Source of the DNA: Bacteroidales bacterium WCE2004 | Lineage (GTDB): Bacteria > Bacteroidota > Bacteroidia > Bacteroidales > UBA932 | DNA: 64,000 bases | NCBI GenBank assembly: GCA_900167895.1 | Contig: FUZR01000001.1 | Location: 601,144-665,143 of the forward strand | Reading direction: 5' to 3' | Shown here: positions 28,392 through 36,514 of the stretch, in pieces | Layout: each line of letters opens with the position of its first letter | Position numbering within the stretch: the first letter of the stretch is position 1 | Program-made: the position numbers and the translations under genes | The notes under the pieces: generated by a model | What the model saw: only the letters and a program-made list of their open reading frames with translations | Told to the model about the DNA's origin: nothing | Databases searched by the model: none

Positions 28392-29693
28392 ATGAAGCCC
28401 GTGAACTTCGTTTCCGCCGACGAGGCGGTCAGTCACATCCCCTCCCATTGCCACGTCCACCTGAGCAGCGTCGCCAGTGTCCCCCACATCCTGATCCAGG
28501 CCCTGTGCCGCCGTGCCGACGCGGGCGATGTCACCGACCTCCACTTCCACCATTTCCACACGGAAGGGCCGGCTCCCTACAGTGAGCCGCGCTACGAGGG
28601 GATCTTCTTCGAGCAGGGCTTCTTCGTCGGCCCCAACGTCCGCAAGAACGTCAACGCCGGCTATGCCGACTACCTCCCCGTGCACCTGGGCGAGAGCCAG
28701 AAGCTCTATCGCGACGGCTACATCAAGCTGGGCGCCGCCCTGGTCAACGTCTCCCTGCCCGACGAGCAGGGACGCGTGAGCCTCGGCACTTCGGTGGACT
28801 GCTCCGTGGCGGCCATCGAGACCGCCGACCTCGTGATCGGCGTGGTCAACCCCAACGTCCCGTTCGCCTACGGCGACCTCATCCCGCTGGAGAAGTTCGA
28901 CTATCTCGTGCAGGACGATGCGCCGCTCGTGACGGCCGCGTTCGCCGAGCCCACCCCCACCGAGGTGCTCATCGGCAAGAACTGCGCGGCACTCGTCGAG
29001 GACGGCGACTGCATCCAGATGGGCATCGGCGCGCTGCCCAACGCCCTGGCAGCGCAGCTCGGCGGCCACAAGCACCTGGGCCTCCATACGGAAATGTTCG
29101 CCGACGGCCTGCTGCGCCTGATCAAGGCGGGCGTGATCGACGGCACCAACAAGCGCATCGACACGGGCAAGGTGGTGGCATCCTTCCTGCTCGGCTCGCA
29201 GGAGGTCTATTCCTTCATCGACCACAATCCCGACGTGCTGATGCGCGACATCAAGTACGTCAACGACCCGTATATGATCCGCCAGAACCCCGGCATGAAG
29301 GCCATCAACTCCGCCGTGGAGGTGGACCTCACCGGCCAGATCAGCGCCGATTCCATCGGCACGCGCATCTTCAGCGGCACCGGTGGCCAGGTGGACTTCG
29401 TCCGCGGCGCCACGATGTCGGAGGGCGGCAAGAGCATCACGGCTTTTGCCTCCCGCACGGTCAAGGGCAAGAACAAGATTGTCGCGGAGCTCAATGCGGG
29501 CGCCGGCGTGGTCACGCCTCGCGCGGACGCGCACTGGATCGTGACCGAGTACGGCGCCGTGGACCTCTACGGCAAGAGCCTGCAGGAGCGCGCCAAGCTG
29601 CTGATCGGCATCGCGCACCCGGACGACCGGGAAATGCTCGACCGCCAGGCCTTCGAGCGCTTCGGCCCGCACTGGCACAACTTCAGCATCTAG
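28392..29693 (+). CDS. acetyl-CoA hydrolase/transferase family protein (class I CoA-transferase)
   Basis: A 433-residue enzyme moving CoA between acyl groups and acetate, or hydrolysing acetyl-CoA. Diagnostic stretches are IQMGIGALPNALAAQLG, the catalytic Glu in LHTEMFADG (E234), and FSGTGGQVDFVRGA. The family includes 4-hydroxybutyrate, butyrate:acetate and propionate CoA-transferases; the specific acyl-CoA cannot be read. It may feed acetate metabolism together with ackA-pta elsewhere in the window (inference). The stop overlaps the convergent receptor gene by 4 nt. Confidence 0.9.
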   Translation: MKPVNFVSADEAVSHIPSHCHVHLSSVASVPHILIQALCRRADAGDVTDLHFHHFHTEGPAPYSEPRYEGIFFEQGFFVGPNVRKNVNAGYADYLPVHLGESQKLYRDGYIKLGAALVNVSLPDEQGRVSLGTSVDCSVAAIETADLVIGVVNPNVPFAYGDLIPLEKFDYLVQDDAPLVTAAFAEPTPTEVLIGKNCAALVEDGDCIQMGIGALPNALAAQLGGHKHLGLHTEMFADGLLRLIKAGVIDGTNKRIDTGKVVASFLLGSQEVYSFIDHNPDVLMRDIKYVNDPYMIRQNPGMKAINSAVEVDLTGQISADSIGTRIFSGTGGQVDFVRGATMSEGGKSITAFASRTVKGKNKIVAELNAGAGVVTPRADAHWIVTEYGAVDLYGKSLQERAKLLIGIAHPDDREMLDRQAFERFGPHWHNFSI

Positions 29694-32317
29694 AAAGACA
29701 TTCTAAAGCCCGCGAGGAACTGTCGGCCGCGAAGGTGGTTGACAACGGAGACGGTACGATAAGCGTTGACGGTCTCCCGACGGTATTCCCTGATATCAAG
29801 GACATTGTTGCATTCAAGGTAAACCGTTCCCTTGGGAAGCCGCCAGGAGATCACTGCCTTAAGGAGAGGTCTGTTGAACACCGTGACACCCGGGATGCGA
29901 TCGCGCCGGAAGTATCCGTCAAGGTCAAAGCGGAGTTTTTTGAATGGTGAAATACGCATCGCGCCTTCTCCGGTAAGGATATGGCTGGTGACTTCGGCGC
30001 CGCCATGTTCCGTGACCTGACGGATATACTCCACCTTGAACCTAATACTGAACCAGTCGACGGGCGCGGAACTGACTTCGCCCCCGGTCGTGAAGCGGCG
30101 CGTGGTATAGTGGACCAGGACCTGCTGGAGATATTCATCCATTTCATTCACGTCATAGCCGGCCGAGCCCTCAAGCATCAAGGCCTTTCCCCCGAAGTAT
30201 TTGCGTATGCGCCCGTCCACGTTGTACATAGCCGTAGCGTTCTGTAGCGGCACATACCCGGTAACCGTCATATCCGGGAGGTATTTGCTGGAGGCGGTCT
30301 TGCTGCGGACGATCCGGCCGTAGCCGCCGCTAAGATCAACGAACAGCATCCCGACGGGGTCGGAGTAGCGGACCTCAGCCATGGCCGTGACGCGGTCGCT
30401 CCGGCTCAGGCTGTCAAGGCGGGAAAGAGACCGGTAGTTGCGCATTACCACGGCACCGAGAAGGCTTTCGGGCGAAGAGCGCTGAATGCCGTAACTGGCA
30501 CCGGCACTGGCGGTAAGGTTGGCCGTAGGGGTATACCGGAGGGAGACGGAAGGCGAAACGGAGGGATAGACCGCACCGCCTTTCCCGCAAACCTGCAGGA
30601 TGTGGAGCGCGGCCGGGAGCGACAGGGTCAGTCTGACATTGCCGAAAGCAATGATGTCGCGGAGCGACAGCGACGGGCAGGCCGAAAAGACGGAAAGGTG
30701 ATCCTGAAGCGGGCCGGAGACCGCCTTGGCCAGATCGGTGATGCCGGAGGAAGAGGAAAGGACGGCTTTGCGGTCCAGGTAGTCGAGATCGACGCCAGCA
30801 CTGGCAGAGAAACTGTGCCGACCGGCCGCAATACTCCAGGCGGTACCATGGCTGGACGTAAAGTCGTTCTGCAGATAGGACTGGTCGAACGTACGTCCTC
30901 CCGTGACGTAGGTGCCCGTGTGCGTATTCCGGATGTAGGTCGCCACGCTGGTGAAGTTAAGGGCGCTTTTGCCGCGGCGGAGCGTCAATCGCAGATTGTT
31001 GTCGGCTTTGAGGGACGGCAGGTCGTACCGCTGTTCGTAATTGTCGCGCCCCGTGCCGTCAGAAAGGTCGCTGCGCAATTGTCCGGAAAGGGAAAAGGAT
31101 TCGGAGAGATACCTGTCGGGGCCATTGTCCTCATAGGTAGCCTGACCCTGAAAATAGTATTTCCGGTCCGTCAATGACTTTCGGTCATCGATTGTCAGGG
31201 ATGTACCGTCTTCGAAGCAGACCGTTTCCGAAGAGGATGCCTGTTCAGCGTATTTCTCCGCAGCGGCGTTGAAGGAAAGGCGGAGCTTAGTGTTCTCGCC
31301 GGTCTTGGCGAGATGGTTGAAGGTGGCGATACCGGAAAGGTTGTCGTACCAGTATTCCCGGGGAATGGGAAGGCTGGAGAAAGAGGGGTTGAGCGCGGAA
31401 GAGAGCTGACCGTCGATCTCGTTTACAAGGAAAAATCCCGGCCCGTCACTGACGCCCGGTTGCTCTCGGAGTTCCTGCGTGATGTCTTTTCCCAGATTGT
31501 TGCCCTTGACCAGATAAAGGTCCTGGCTGGTCTTCCCAAAGCGGGAGACCATCGCCTTGGCATCAAAAAGCGGAAACGGCGGAAGGCCGAGAAGGGCATC
31601 GCCGGTAAACACCCAGGAGCCGCGGGCGCTTTCCTTGAGAATGATGTTGACAGCGCTCTTCTCGGACGGGTCTATCTCCCGTAGAGCATTGATCGGCTGA
31701 TGGTTGCGATAGACGTCTATGCGGGCGATATCGCTGGCTTTGAGGTTCTTGGTGACGACGCCGTATTTGCCGCCCATCAGGTCAAGACCCTCGACGTAGA
31801 ATCTGTTGATGGCTTCGCCGTCATATTGGATGGTTCCCTGCTCGTTGGTAGTGAGTCCGGGGATCTTGTTGATCAGCTCGTCCAGGACCTGTTCGGTCCC
31901 GTCGGCGAAAGCGTGGACATAGAATGAAAGCGTATCGCCTTTGCGCGCGATGGGACTCGATTTGACAGCGGCAGAGCTTAACTGCAGTGCCTGCTCCTTC
32001 AGTTCGATGACGAACCCGGAGGTTTTGCCTTCGGTCGATATGCTCACCGGCGCATACCCCATCATCGAGACTTTAAGGATATCCACATCTCCATCGTCCT
32101 GAATCCGGAGAGAAAACTGGCCATCAGACCCGCTGTACGCAAAACCCTTCTGGATATTGTCAGCATACGCGAGGACAAATGCTCCCGCCAGCGGCTCTTT
32201 GCTCTTCTGGTCCCGTACCACTCCGGAGATGTGGTACGAAGCCCATGCCTCGCAAAGGGTCAGCCCCCACAGGGAAAAAACCAGCAGGATGACTCTATTT
32301 ACCTTTCCAATAGTCAC
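29690..32317 (-). CDS. outer-membrane beta-barrel protein, TonB-dependent-receptor-like, with N-terminal CarboxypepD_reg domain
   Basis: An 875-residue protein. A signal peptide (about 1-27) precedes a carboxypeptidase-regulatory-like domain (about 28-110: ISGVVRDQKSKEPLAGAFVLAY). A plug-like region follows (about 135-225: VLDELINKIPGLTTNEQG; DIARIDVYRNHQPINAL). The remaining 640 residues are rich in alternating aromatic and polar strands and end in Phe (FLAGFRMSF), as in outer-membrane barrels. The start is a GTG at 32317, overlapping the GLPGLI gene by 23 nt; a slightly later start is possible. Base composition is visibly lower in GC than the neighbours. No SusD partner is present. It is the third gene of the peptide-GLPGLI-barrel operon. 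Confidence 0.8.
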   Translation of the reverse strand: MTIGKVNRVILLVFSLWGLTLCEAWASYHISGVVRDQKSKEPLAGAFVLAYADNIQKGFAYSGSDGQFSLRIQDDGDVDILKVSMMGYAPVSISTEGKTSGFVIELKEQALQLSSAAVKSSPIARKGDTLSFYVHAFADGTEQVLDELINKIPGLTTNEQGTIQYDGEAINRFYVEGLDLMGGKYGVVTKNLKASDIARIDVYRNHQPINALREIDPSEKSAVNIILKESARGSWVFTGDALLGLPPFPLFDAKAMVSRFGKTSQDLYLVKGNNLGKDITQELREQPGVSDGPGFFLVNEIDGQLSSALNPSFSSLPIPREYWYDNLSGIATFNHLAKTGENTKLRLSFNAAAEKYAEQASSSETVCFEDGTSLTIDDRKSLTDRKYYFQGQATYEDNGPDRYLSESFSLSGQLRSDLSDGTGRDNYEQRYDLPSLKADNNLRLTLRRGKSALNFTSVATYIRNTHTGTYVTGGRTFDQSYLQNDFTSSHGTAWSIAAGRHSFSASAGVDLDYLDRKAVLSSSSGITDLAKAVSGPLQDHLSVFSACPSLSLRDIIAFGNVRLTLSLPAALHILQVCGKGGAVYPSVSPSVSLRYTPTANLTASAGASYGIQRSSPESLLGAVVMRNYRSLSRLDSLSRSDRVTAMAEVRYSDPVGMLFVDLSGGYGRIVRSKTASSKYLPDMTVTGYVPLQNATAMYNVDGRIRKYFGGKALMLEGSAGYDVNEMDEYLQQVLVHYTTRRFTTGGEVSSAPVDWFSIRFKVEYIRQVTEHGGAEVTSHILTGEGAMRISPFKKLRFDLDGYFRRDRIPGVTVFNRPLLKAVISWRLPKGTVYLECNNVLDIREYRRETVNAYRTVSVVNHLRGRQFLAGFRMSF

Positions 32318-33164
32318 CGGGAATGAGGGGAATATATTTCATCCGATCCGAAACTTCATTTGCTTTCACCAGACGGACGCCGGTCATTTCTGACAGGAAA
32401 CCGATATCCGTCATGAGCCGGTAATTCATCTGTTCCGTGTCTTTCATCGGAAGTACAAAATGTCTCGTAGCACCCTTGTGATACGATTCGCGGGGGAAGC
32501 CGGACTCAATAAAATCGAGACGGTCATCGCGGTCGAGCTTATCTGTCCAGACCAGCTGGAAACTGAAAAGGCTCTCGCTGTCTTCCGCAGCAACGATCAA
32601 GCCCGGCGCACCCCAGAGCATCCAGGGCCCGATGGGCACCGGAATGTCTTCCGTGTACCAGACAGTCCAGGTCCGGCCCAGATATTTGGCCGTGGCTTTC
32701 TTACAGGTATAGCCTTTGATCGTACGCGTTTCGTCCGTAAGCACCCAGGCCGGAGCTTCCATTTCGTACGCGCCCCGGATGGAAATGGTCGCCTGTTTGT
32801 AGCATTGCGTAATCTCACTCTTTTTTAAATCGACGATCGTCACATCCTCCAAACGGGGACGGGGCAGGGACGTAATCTTCTGATATTCACCCTGATTCTT
32901 GGTACTCCCGTTCTCATCAAAGGCCAGGAGCCGCAGGGAATCCCGTTCGAACGTGAATTGATCATAGAAAACCGACCGCCCGTCGGAATAGTCCAGCCGC
33001 ATATTCAAGTACTGAACCGGAGCCGCCTTCGGATCTTTCTTCTTCAAGAAATGATAACCGCACTGAATGCTGTTGCGGGGACCGCCCGTCTGACTGAAAA
33101 CCGCTGTCGGTATCAGCATTAATACCGACAGCAGAATCAAGAACGATCTACGACTACAGGCCAT
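32295..33164 (-). CDS. GLPGLI family protein
   Basis: A 289-residue exported protein (signal peptide about 1-25, ending AVFSQ). The family signature appears as GPWMLWGAPGLIVAAEDSESLFSFQLV (about 185-205), with the usual upstream pattern of CKKATAKYLGRTWTVWYTEDIPVPIG. GLPGLI proteins are a Bacteroidota family of unknown function, often next to TonB-like barrels, as here. The start ATG at 33164 lies inside the end of the upstream peptide gene (11-nt overlap), which argues for translational coupling. Confidence 0.88.
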   Translation of the reverse strand: MACSRRSFLILLSVLMLIPTAVFSQTGGPRNSIQCGYHFLKKKDPKAAPVQYLNMRLDYSDGRSVFYDQFTFERDSLRLLAFDENGSTKNQGEYQKITSLPRPRLEDVTIVDLKKSEITQCYKQATISIRGAYEMEAPAWVLTDETRTIKGYTCKKATAKYLGRTWTVWYTEDIPVPIGPWMLWGAPGLIVAAEDSESLFSFQLVWTDKLDRDDRLDFIESGFPRESYHKGATRHFVLPMKDTEQMNYRLMTDIGFLSEMTGVRLVKANEVSDRMKYIPLIPGDYWKGK

Positions 33165-33369
33165 AGTCAAATTCGCAGTCAAGATACTCGAATAAATCGA
33201 ACCACTCCAAACACTCTTCATCACTCATCTCATAGCAGGTATCTACGTACTCCACCGTACCACAAGATGTAATGAATCCGTAGTAATACTCTTCCACTTG
33301 AGCATTGAGTTTCGAGGAGCCCGCAAGAAGCAGAATAGCTGCGGACACAAGAGCTGATACTTTTTTCAT
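33154..33369 (-). CDS. small secreted acidic cysteine-containing peptide
   Basis: A 71-residue precursor that I do not recognise as a named family. A clear signal peptide (about 1-24, MKKVSALVSAAILLLAG...NAQ) precedes a mature part of about 47 residues. The mature part has 14 Asp/Glu, no Lys, Arg or His, many Tyr/Phe/Trp, and four Cys (mature positions about 12, 21, 29 and 41), enough for two disulfides. It is the first gene of the operon: its own perfect promoter and a leader hairpin lie upstream, and its 3' end overlaps the GLPGLI start. Its position suggests a substrate or partner of the GLPGLI/barrel pair (inference). It is short, but signal peptide, promoter and overlap together support a real gene. 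Confidence 0.75.
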   Translation of the reverse strand: MKKVSALVSAAILLLAGSSKLNAQVEEYYYGFITSCGTVEYVDTCYEMSDEECLEWFDLFEYLDCEFDYGL

Positions 33370-33395
33370 AAAGTGAAGTTTTAAAGGTAAACAAT

Positions 33396-33421
33396 ATGCG
33401 GAAGCCCAATGACTTCCGCAT
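33396..33421 (-). promoter_or_regulatory. promoter-proximal leader hairpin
   Basis: A perfect 9-bp stem, ATGCGGAAG/CTTCCGCAT, with an 8-nt loop, beginning right after the -7 box of the peptide operon. It lacks a U-tract, so a role in mRNA stability or translation is more likely than termination. Confidence 0.55.
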
Positions 33422-33429
33422 CAAATATA
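33422..33429 (-). promoter_or_regulatory. -7 box of the peptide-GLPGLI-barrel operon
   Basis: The minus strand reads TATATTTG, 52 nt before the peptide ATG at 33369. Confidence 0.7.
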
Positions 33430-33480
33430 ACGACTATTTTCCGATTATGGTAATTAATTCCCCAGAAGATATTCCTTCCC

Positions 33481-33494
33481 GGAATCGCGATTCC
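33481..33494. repeat. palindrome after the DUF2807 gene
   Basis: GGAATCGCGATTCC, a 14-bp perfect palindrome 26 nt past the DUF2807 stop. It may contribute to termination, but no U-tract follows. Confidence 0.35.
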
Positions 33495-33520
33495 CGAGGA
33501 AACGGACGTCACCCGATTGC

Positions 33521-34456
33521 CTATCGGCCGGAGGCGTGCGTGTAGCTGGAAACCGAAGAGGCGCGGGAAACGTTCTGCTCGACGATGCGCAGCCTGTCGT
33601 GGCTGCAATAGCGCAGGGACGAGGCGCCGGAGAGGATGAAGCCGAGCTCGTCACGGACATCCACGACGGCGTGGGAAGCACCGCTCAGGCGGACCTTTCC
33701 GACGTTGGCGGCGGCATATTCCATGCTGATCTTGGAAGCGCCGGAGGCACCGCAGTCCAGGGCGCCGACCTTTCCGCTCATGGTGAAAGTGGAAGCGCCG
33801 CTGGTCTCCACGTCGAGACGGGTGATATTGCCCTTCGCGAACAGCTTGGACGCGCCGCTCAGTTCCACCTCCGCCTCTTTGGCGCTGAAGTCAAAATCGC
33901 AGTTGCCGCTGCCGGAGATCTCGATGTCGACCCTGTCGAAGCTGCCGGAGAAGGCCATCCTGCTGGCGCCGCTGCATTCGAAGGAGGCATCCCGGCTACG
34001 GGCGGCGAGACCCGAAACGGAGCAGGCGCCGGAAAGGGCGACGACGAACGTCCTGCGGGGCGTGAATTCTCCCGTGGCCTCGAGTTTGGAAGCACCGGAC
34101 ATCTTCAGGACATCCAGTTCCGGCATGGAAACGAATGCGCGGAGCTTATAGCGGCCGCTGTCCAGGCGGCGGCGGACATCGCGCGGAAGCTCATAGCAGG
34201 ACAGGACCAGCCGGCTGCCGCGAAGCTCGACGCGCAGGTAGGGAGCCATGAAATCCGGGGCCTCCACGCTGACGGCGTAACGGTCGGAACGGGTCAGTTC
34301 GACCTGATAGGTGAAGCCGATTTCCAATTCGGTGAAATGGGCGAAGTTGTAGTCTTTGGTCTCGATCTGGGCCGGGACGGAGGCGTTCGCCTCACGGGCG
34401 GAGAGAGACAGGACGGCGGCGAAGGCCGCGATGATGAGGGTGATGAAGCGTTTCAT
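33521..34456 (-). CDS. DUF2807 (GIN-domain) exported protein
   Basis: A 311-residue protein with a signal peptide (about 1-25). From about residue 118 onward, nine SGA(S/C)- or SGSG-type turns recur about every 20 residues (SGASKLEA, SGASRMAF, SGASKLFA, SGASTFTM, SGASKISM and so on), as in the right-handed beta-solenoid of DUF2807/GIN domains. It is probably anchored or free in the periplasm or cell surface; the molecular function is unknown. It lies 22 nt downstream of the ECF sigma/membrane-protein pair and is its likely effector or target. Confidence 0.88.
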   Translation of the reverse strand: MKRFITLIIAAFAAVLSLSAREANASVPAQIETKDYNFAHFTELEIGFTYQVELTRSDRYAVSVEAPDFMAPYLRVELRGSRLVLSCYELPRDVRRRLDSGRYKLRAFVSMPELDVLKMSGASKLEATGEFTPRRTFVVALSGACSVSGLAARSRDASFECSGASRMAFSGSFDRVDIEISGSGNCDFDFSAKEAEVELSGASKLFAKGNITRLDVETSGASTFTMSGKVGALDCGASGASKISMEYAAANVGKVRLSGASHAVVDVRDELGFILSGASSLRYCSHDRLRIVEQNVSRASSVSSYTHASGR

Positions 34457-34478
34457 TTTCTATCTGTATTAAGTGTTA

Positions 34479-34964
34479 TCAATATTTTTCGTTGACTTCT
34501 TCGGCGAGGGCGAGCAGCTCCGCGTAATAGGACTTGATCATCCGTGCGCGCTTTTCGGCAGGGTATTCGTCCGGCAGCTGGTCGAAGTAGGGGTCCGCTT
34601 CTTCCGTGATGTTCCGGATGGCCTCGTCGCGGTCGGCGCAGTTGCCGGCGGGCATCTCTTCGTAGATCCGGGCGACCTCTCCCAAATAGGCGAGGTAGAT
34701 GGCTTCCGGATCGTTGCCGGCATTGCGGAAAGGATCACCGGGACGGATCAGCAGGAAAGCGGCCGCCAGGGCGGCGCAGACGAGCGCCGGGATCCAGGCC
34801 CTGCGAAGCAGCGGGGCGAAGCGGCGGGACGGCTCCCGGCGGGTTTCCTGCGGCAGCTGCGTGACGGCGAGCCGGGCCAGGAAACGCTCCTCGTGGCCTT
34901 CGGCGGGCTTCGCCGCGTCGAATTCGGCCGCGTGTTCGCGGATGTATTTCTCGAGTTCGTTCAT
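34479..34964 (-). CDS. single-pass membrane protein, probable anti-sigma partner
   Basis: A 161-residue protein with a short cytoplasmic N-terminus (about 1-55, Glu/Arg-rich), one transmembrane helix (WIPALVCAALAAAFLLI, about 57-74) and an acidic periplasmic C-terminus (about 75-161). No zinc-binding anti-sigma motif is seen. Its ATG overlaps the stop of the ECF sigma gene by 4 nt (ATGA), the usual arrangement for an anti-sigma factor. That role is inferred from context and topology only. Confidence 0.7.
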   Translation of the reverse strand: MNELEKYIREHAAEFDAAKPAEGHEERFLARLAVTQLPQETRREPSRRFAPLLRRAWIPALVCAALAAAFLLIRPGDPFRNAGNDPEAIYLAYLGEVARIYEEMPAGNCADRDEAIRNITEEADPYFDQLPDEYPAEKRARMIKSYYAELLALAEEVNEKY

Positions 34965-35458
34965 ATCTTGTTCAATATAAGCGTCAATTTGTTCTTTCCT
35001 CTGGAGAACAGCGAGCGGAGCGTCGTCTCCTTCTGTCCGGTCAGCCCGGCGATCTCGCGGTAGTCCAGTCCTTCAATCAGTACGAGGTTCAGCACCAGGC
35101 GGTAGGGATCGGGCAGGCTTTCCAGCGCCGCGCGGATCTGCATCACGTCGGGGACGGGACCCCGGAGCTGCTCCTCGGCCGGCTCCTCCGCCGCTTCCTG
35201 CAGGGCATAGTCTGCCAGGAAGGCTTCCTCGCGTTTCCGGCTGCGGAGCCGGTCGATGGAAGCGCGGATGCAGGTGCGGGCCAACCAGGCGGAAACCTGC
35301 GCTTCGGAGCCGAACGTTCCTTCGGATGAGACAAACTTCAGGATGGTGTCCTGCATCACTTCCTCCGCCTCGCCGGAATCCTTCAGGATCCGCAGGCTGA
35401 TGTTGTACAGCCGCTGGTGATGTTTTCCGTAGAATTCCGTGATCTCCTGCCTTGTCAT
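34961..35458 (-). CDS. ECF-type RNA polymerase sigma-70 factor (copy 1)
   Basis: A 165-residue ECF sigma factor. Region 2 is at about 8-75 (YGKHHQRLYNISLRILKDSGEAEEVMQDTILKF), and region 4 at about 108-160 (ALESLPDPYRLVLNLVLIEGLDYREIAGLTGQKETTLRSLFSRGKNKL). There is no extracytoplasmic extension. It is first in an operon with a membrane protein and DUF2807. Upstream is a putative ECF promoter nearly identical in layout to that of the second ECF gene, which suggests autoregulation. The start is the ATG at 35458, 20 nt after the -10-like element. Confidence 0.9.
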   Translation of the reverse strand: MTRQEITEFYGKHHQRLYNISLRILKDSGEAEEVMQDTILKFVSSEGTFGSEAQVSAWLARTCIRASIDRLRSRKREEAFLADYALQEAAEEPAEEQLRGPVPDVMQIRAALESLPDPYRLVLNLVLIEGLDYREIAGLTGQKETTLRSLFSRGKNKLTLILNKI

Positions 35459-35478
35459 CTCTTTCAGGTCGTTTCTGT

Positions 35479-35509
35479 CTATATAACGCGAAAACACCCG
35501 GTCTGTTGC
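35479..35509 (-). promoter_or_regulatory. putative ECF promoter of sigma copy 1
   Basis: The minus strand reads GCAAC, a 17-nt spacer, then GTTATATAG. It does not match TAnnTTTG. The same GxxAC-N17-GTTATATAG arrangement precedes the other ECF gene (43453-43483). Confidence 0.55.
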
Positions 35510-35520
35510 AACGCCGGGTG
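35491..35520 (-). terminator. terminator after rsmD
   Basis: The minus strand has CACCCGG (35520-35514), a 12-nt loop and CCGGGTG (35501-35495), then TTTT. It overlaps the upstream half of the ECF promoter. Confidence 0.75.
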
Positions 35521-35522
35521 AA

Positions 35523-36056
35523 TTATTTTTCAAAAAAAGAGAAATGGACGCGACCGTAGGTCTTTTCCTTCTTGAAGAAGGGATGGTCCACGAAGCTGTG
35601 TTCGTCGCCGTGTTCGAGGATGAAATAGCATCCGGGATGCAGCAGGTCCCGCGACAGGACCTTGTCCGGGATGGTCTCCAGGCCCTCCAGCGCGTAGGGC
35701 GGGTCGGCGAAAATGATGTCGAACTTCTCGTGGCAGATGGGGAGGAAGTCGAAGACGTTGGCATGGACGGCCGTGACGGCGTCCAGCCCGAGCCGGGCGG
35801 CCTCGCGGCGGATGAAGGCCGCGTGGTCGCGGTTCATCTCAATGCAATACACGCGGCGCGCACCGCGCGAAGCGAACTCGTAGGACACGGCGCCGGTGCC
35901 GCCGAACAGGTCAAGCACCTGCAAGTCCTCGAACTCGTATTCGTTGCCGAGGATGTTGAAAAGCCCCTCACGGGCGAAATCCGTGGTGGGGCGGGCCCCA
36001 TAGCCCATCGGGGGCTGGATGGGTTTGCCCTTGAGACGGCCGCCGATGATCCTCAT
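35523..36056 (-). CDS. rsmD: 16S rRNA (guanine(966)-N(2))-methyltransferase
   Basis: A SAM-dependent methyltransferase acting on 16S rRNA G966; 177 residues. It opens MRIIGGRLKGKPIQPP, the RsmD start. The SAM motif is VLDLFGGTGAVSYEFASRGA, and the catalytic motif IV reads FADPPYAL. The ATG at 36056 overlaps the upstream TGA by 4 nt. It is the third gene of an operon with a conserved membrane protein and a DUF3822-like protein, a grouping seen in other Bacteroidales. Confidence 0.95.
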   Translation of the reverse strand: MRIIGGRLKGKPIQPPMGYGARPTTDFAREGLFNILGNEYEFEDLQVLDLFGGTGAVSYEFASRGARRVYCIEMNRDHAAFIRREAARLGLDAVTAVHANVFDFLPICHEKFDIIFADPPYALEGLETIPDKVLSRDLLHPGCYFILEHGDEHSFVDHPFFKKEKTYGRVHFSFFEK

Positions 36057-36514
36057 AACTTGACGACGGCCTTGAAATACCGGTACAGCGACATCTCGTC
36101 CTCCGCATCGAGCCCGTTGCGCCAGCAGATCGTGGAGATCTCCGGGTTGAGCTGGAGCGACTTGAGGGCGAGGAAGATGTAATATTCCGCGGTGGTGAAG
36201 TCCTGGGCGGGGAAGCTGTTGGCGAGCAGCAGGTTCTTGCCCTGGGCGACCGCCAGGAAGAGCCTGTCTCCATAGCGGCTGCAGAGGATCTTGTTGTATT
36301 CCGGACAATCGGGCAGCCGGGTCAGCAGGCGGTAGATCTCCGGAACGCCGTCTACAACGACGCTGTCCCCGTCCGTGGTATAGACGAGGACAGCGTTATA
36401 TTGCGGCAGGTCGAGGTGTCCGACGGTGTCGTCCTCCTTCAAATCCGCGACCTCGGCAAGCGCTTCACGCGCCGTCGCAGGGTCGAAAAATTGGGAGGGG
36501 ACGAGGGTGAACAC
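36053..36514 (-). CDS. DUF3822-like protein, shortened at the N-terminus
   Basis: A 153-residue protein matching the central and C-terminal part of DUF3822 as I recall the family (FTLVPSQFFD...; AQGKNLLLANSFPAQDFTTAEYYIFLALKSLQLNPEIS). Family members are usually about 250-280 residues, so roughly the first 90 are missing. The start appears to be a GTG at 36514, sharing one base with the upstream TAG. Either this lineage has a short form, or the N-terminal part has been deleted. Function is unknown. It couples to rsmD by a 4-nt overlap. Confidence 0.7.
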   Translation of the reverse strand: MFTLVPSQFFDPATAREALAEVADLKEDDTVGHLDLPQYNAVLVYTTDGDSVVVDGVPEIYRLLTRLPDCPEYNKILCSRYGDRLFLAVAQGKNLLLANSFPAQDFTTAEYYIFLALKSLQLNPEISTICWRNGLDAEDEMSLYRYFKAVVKL

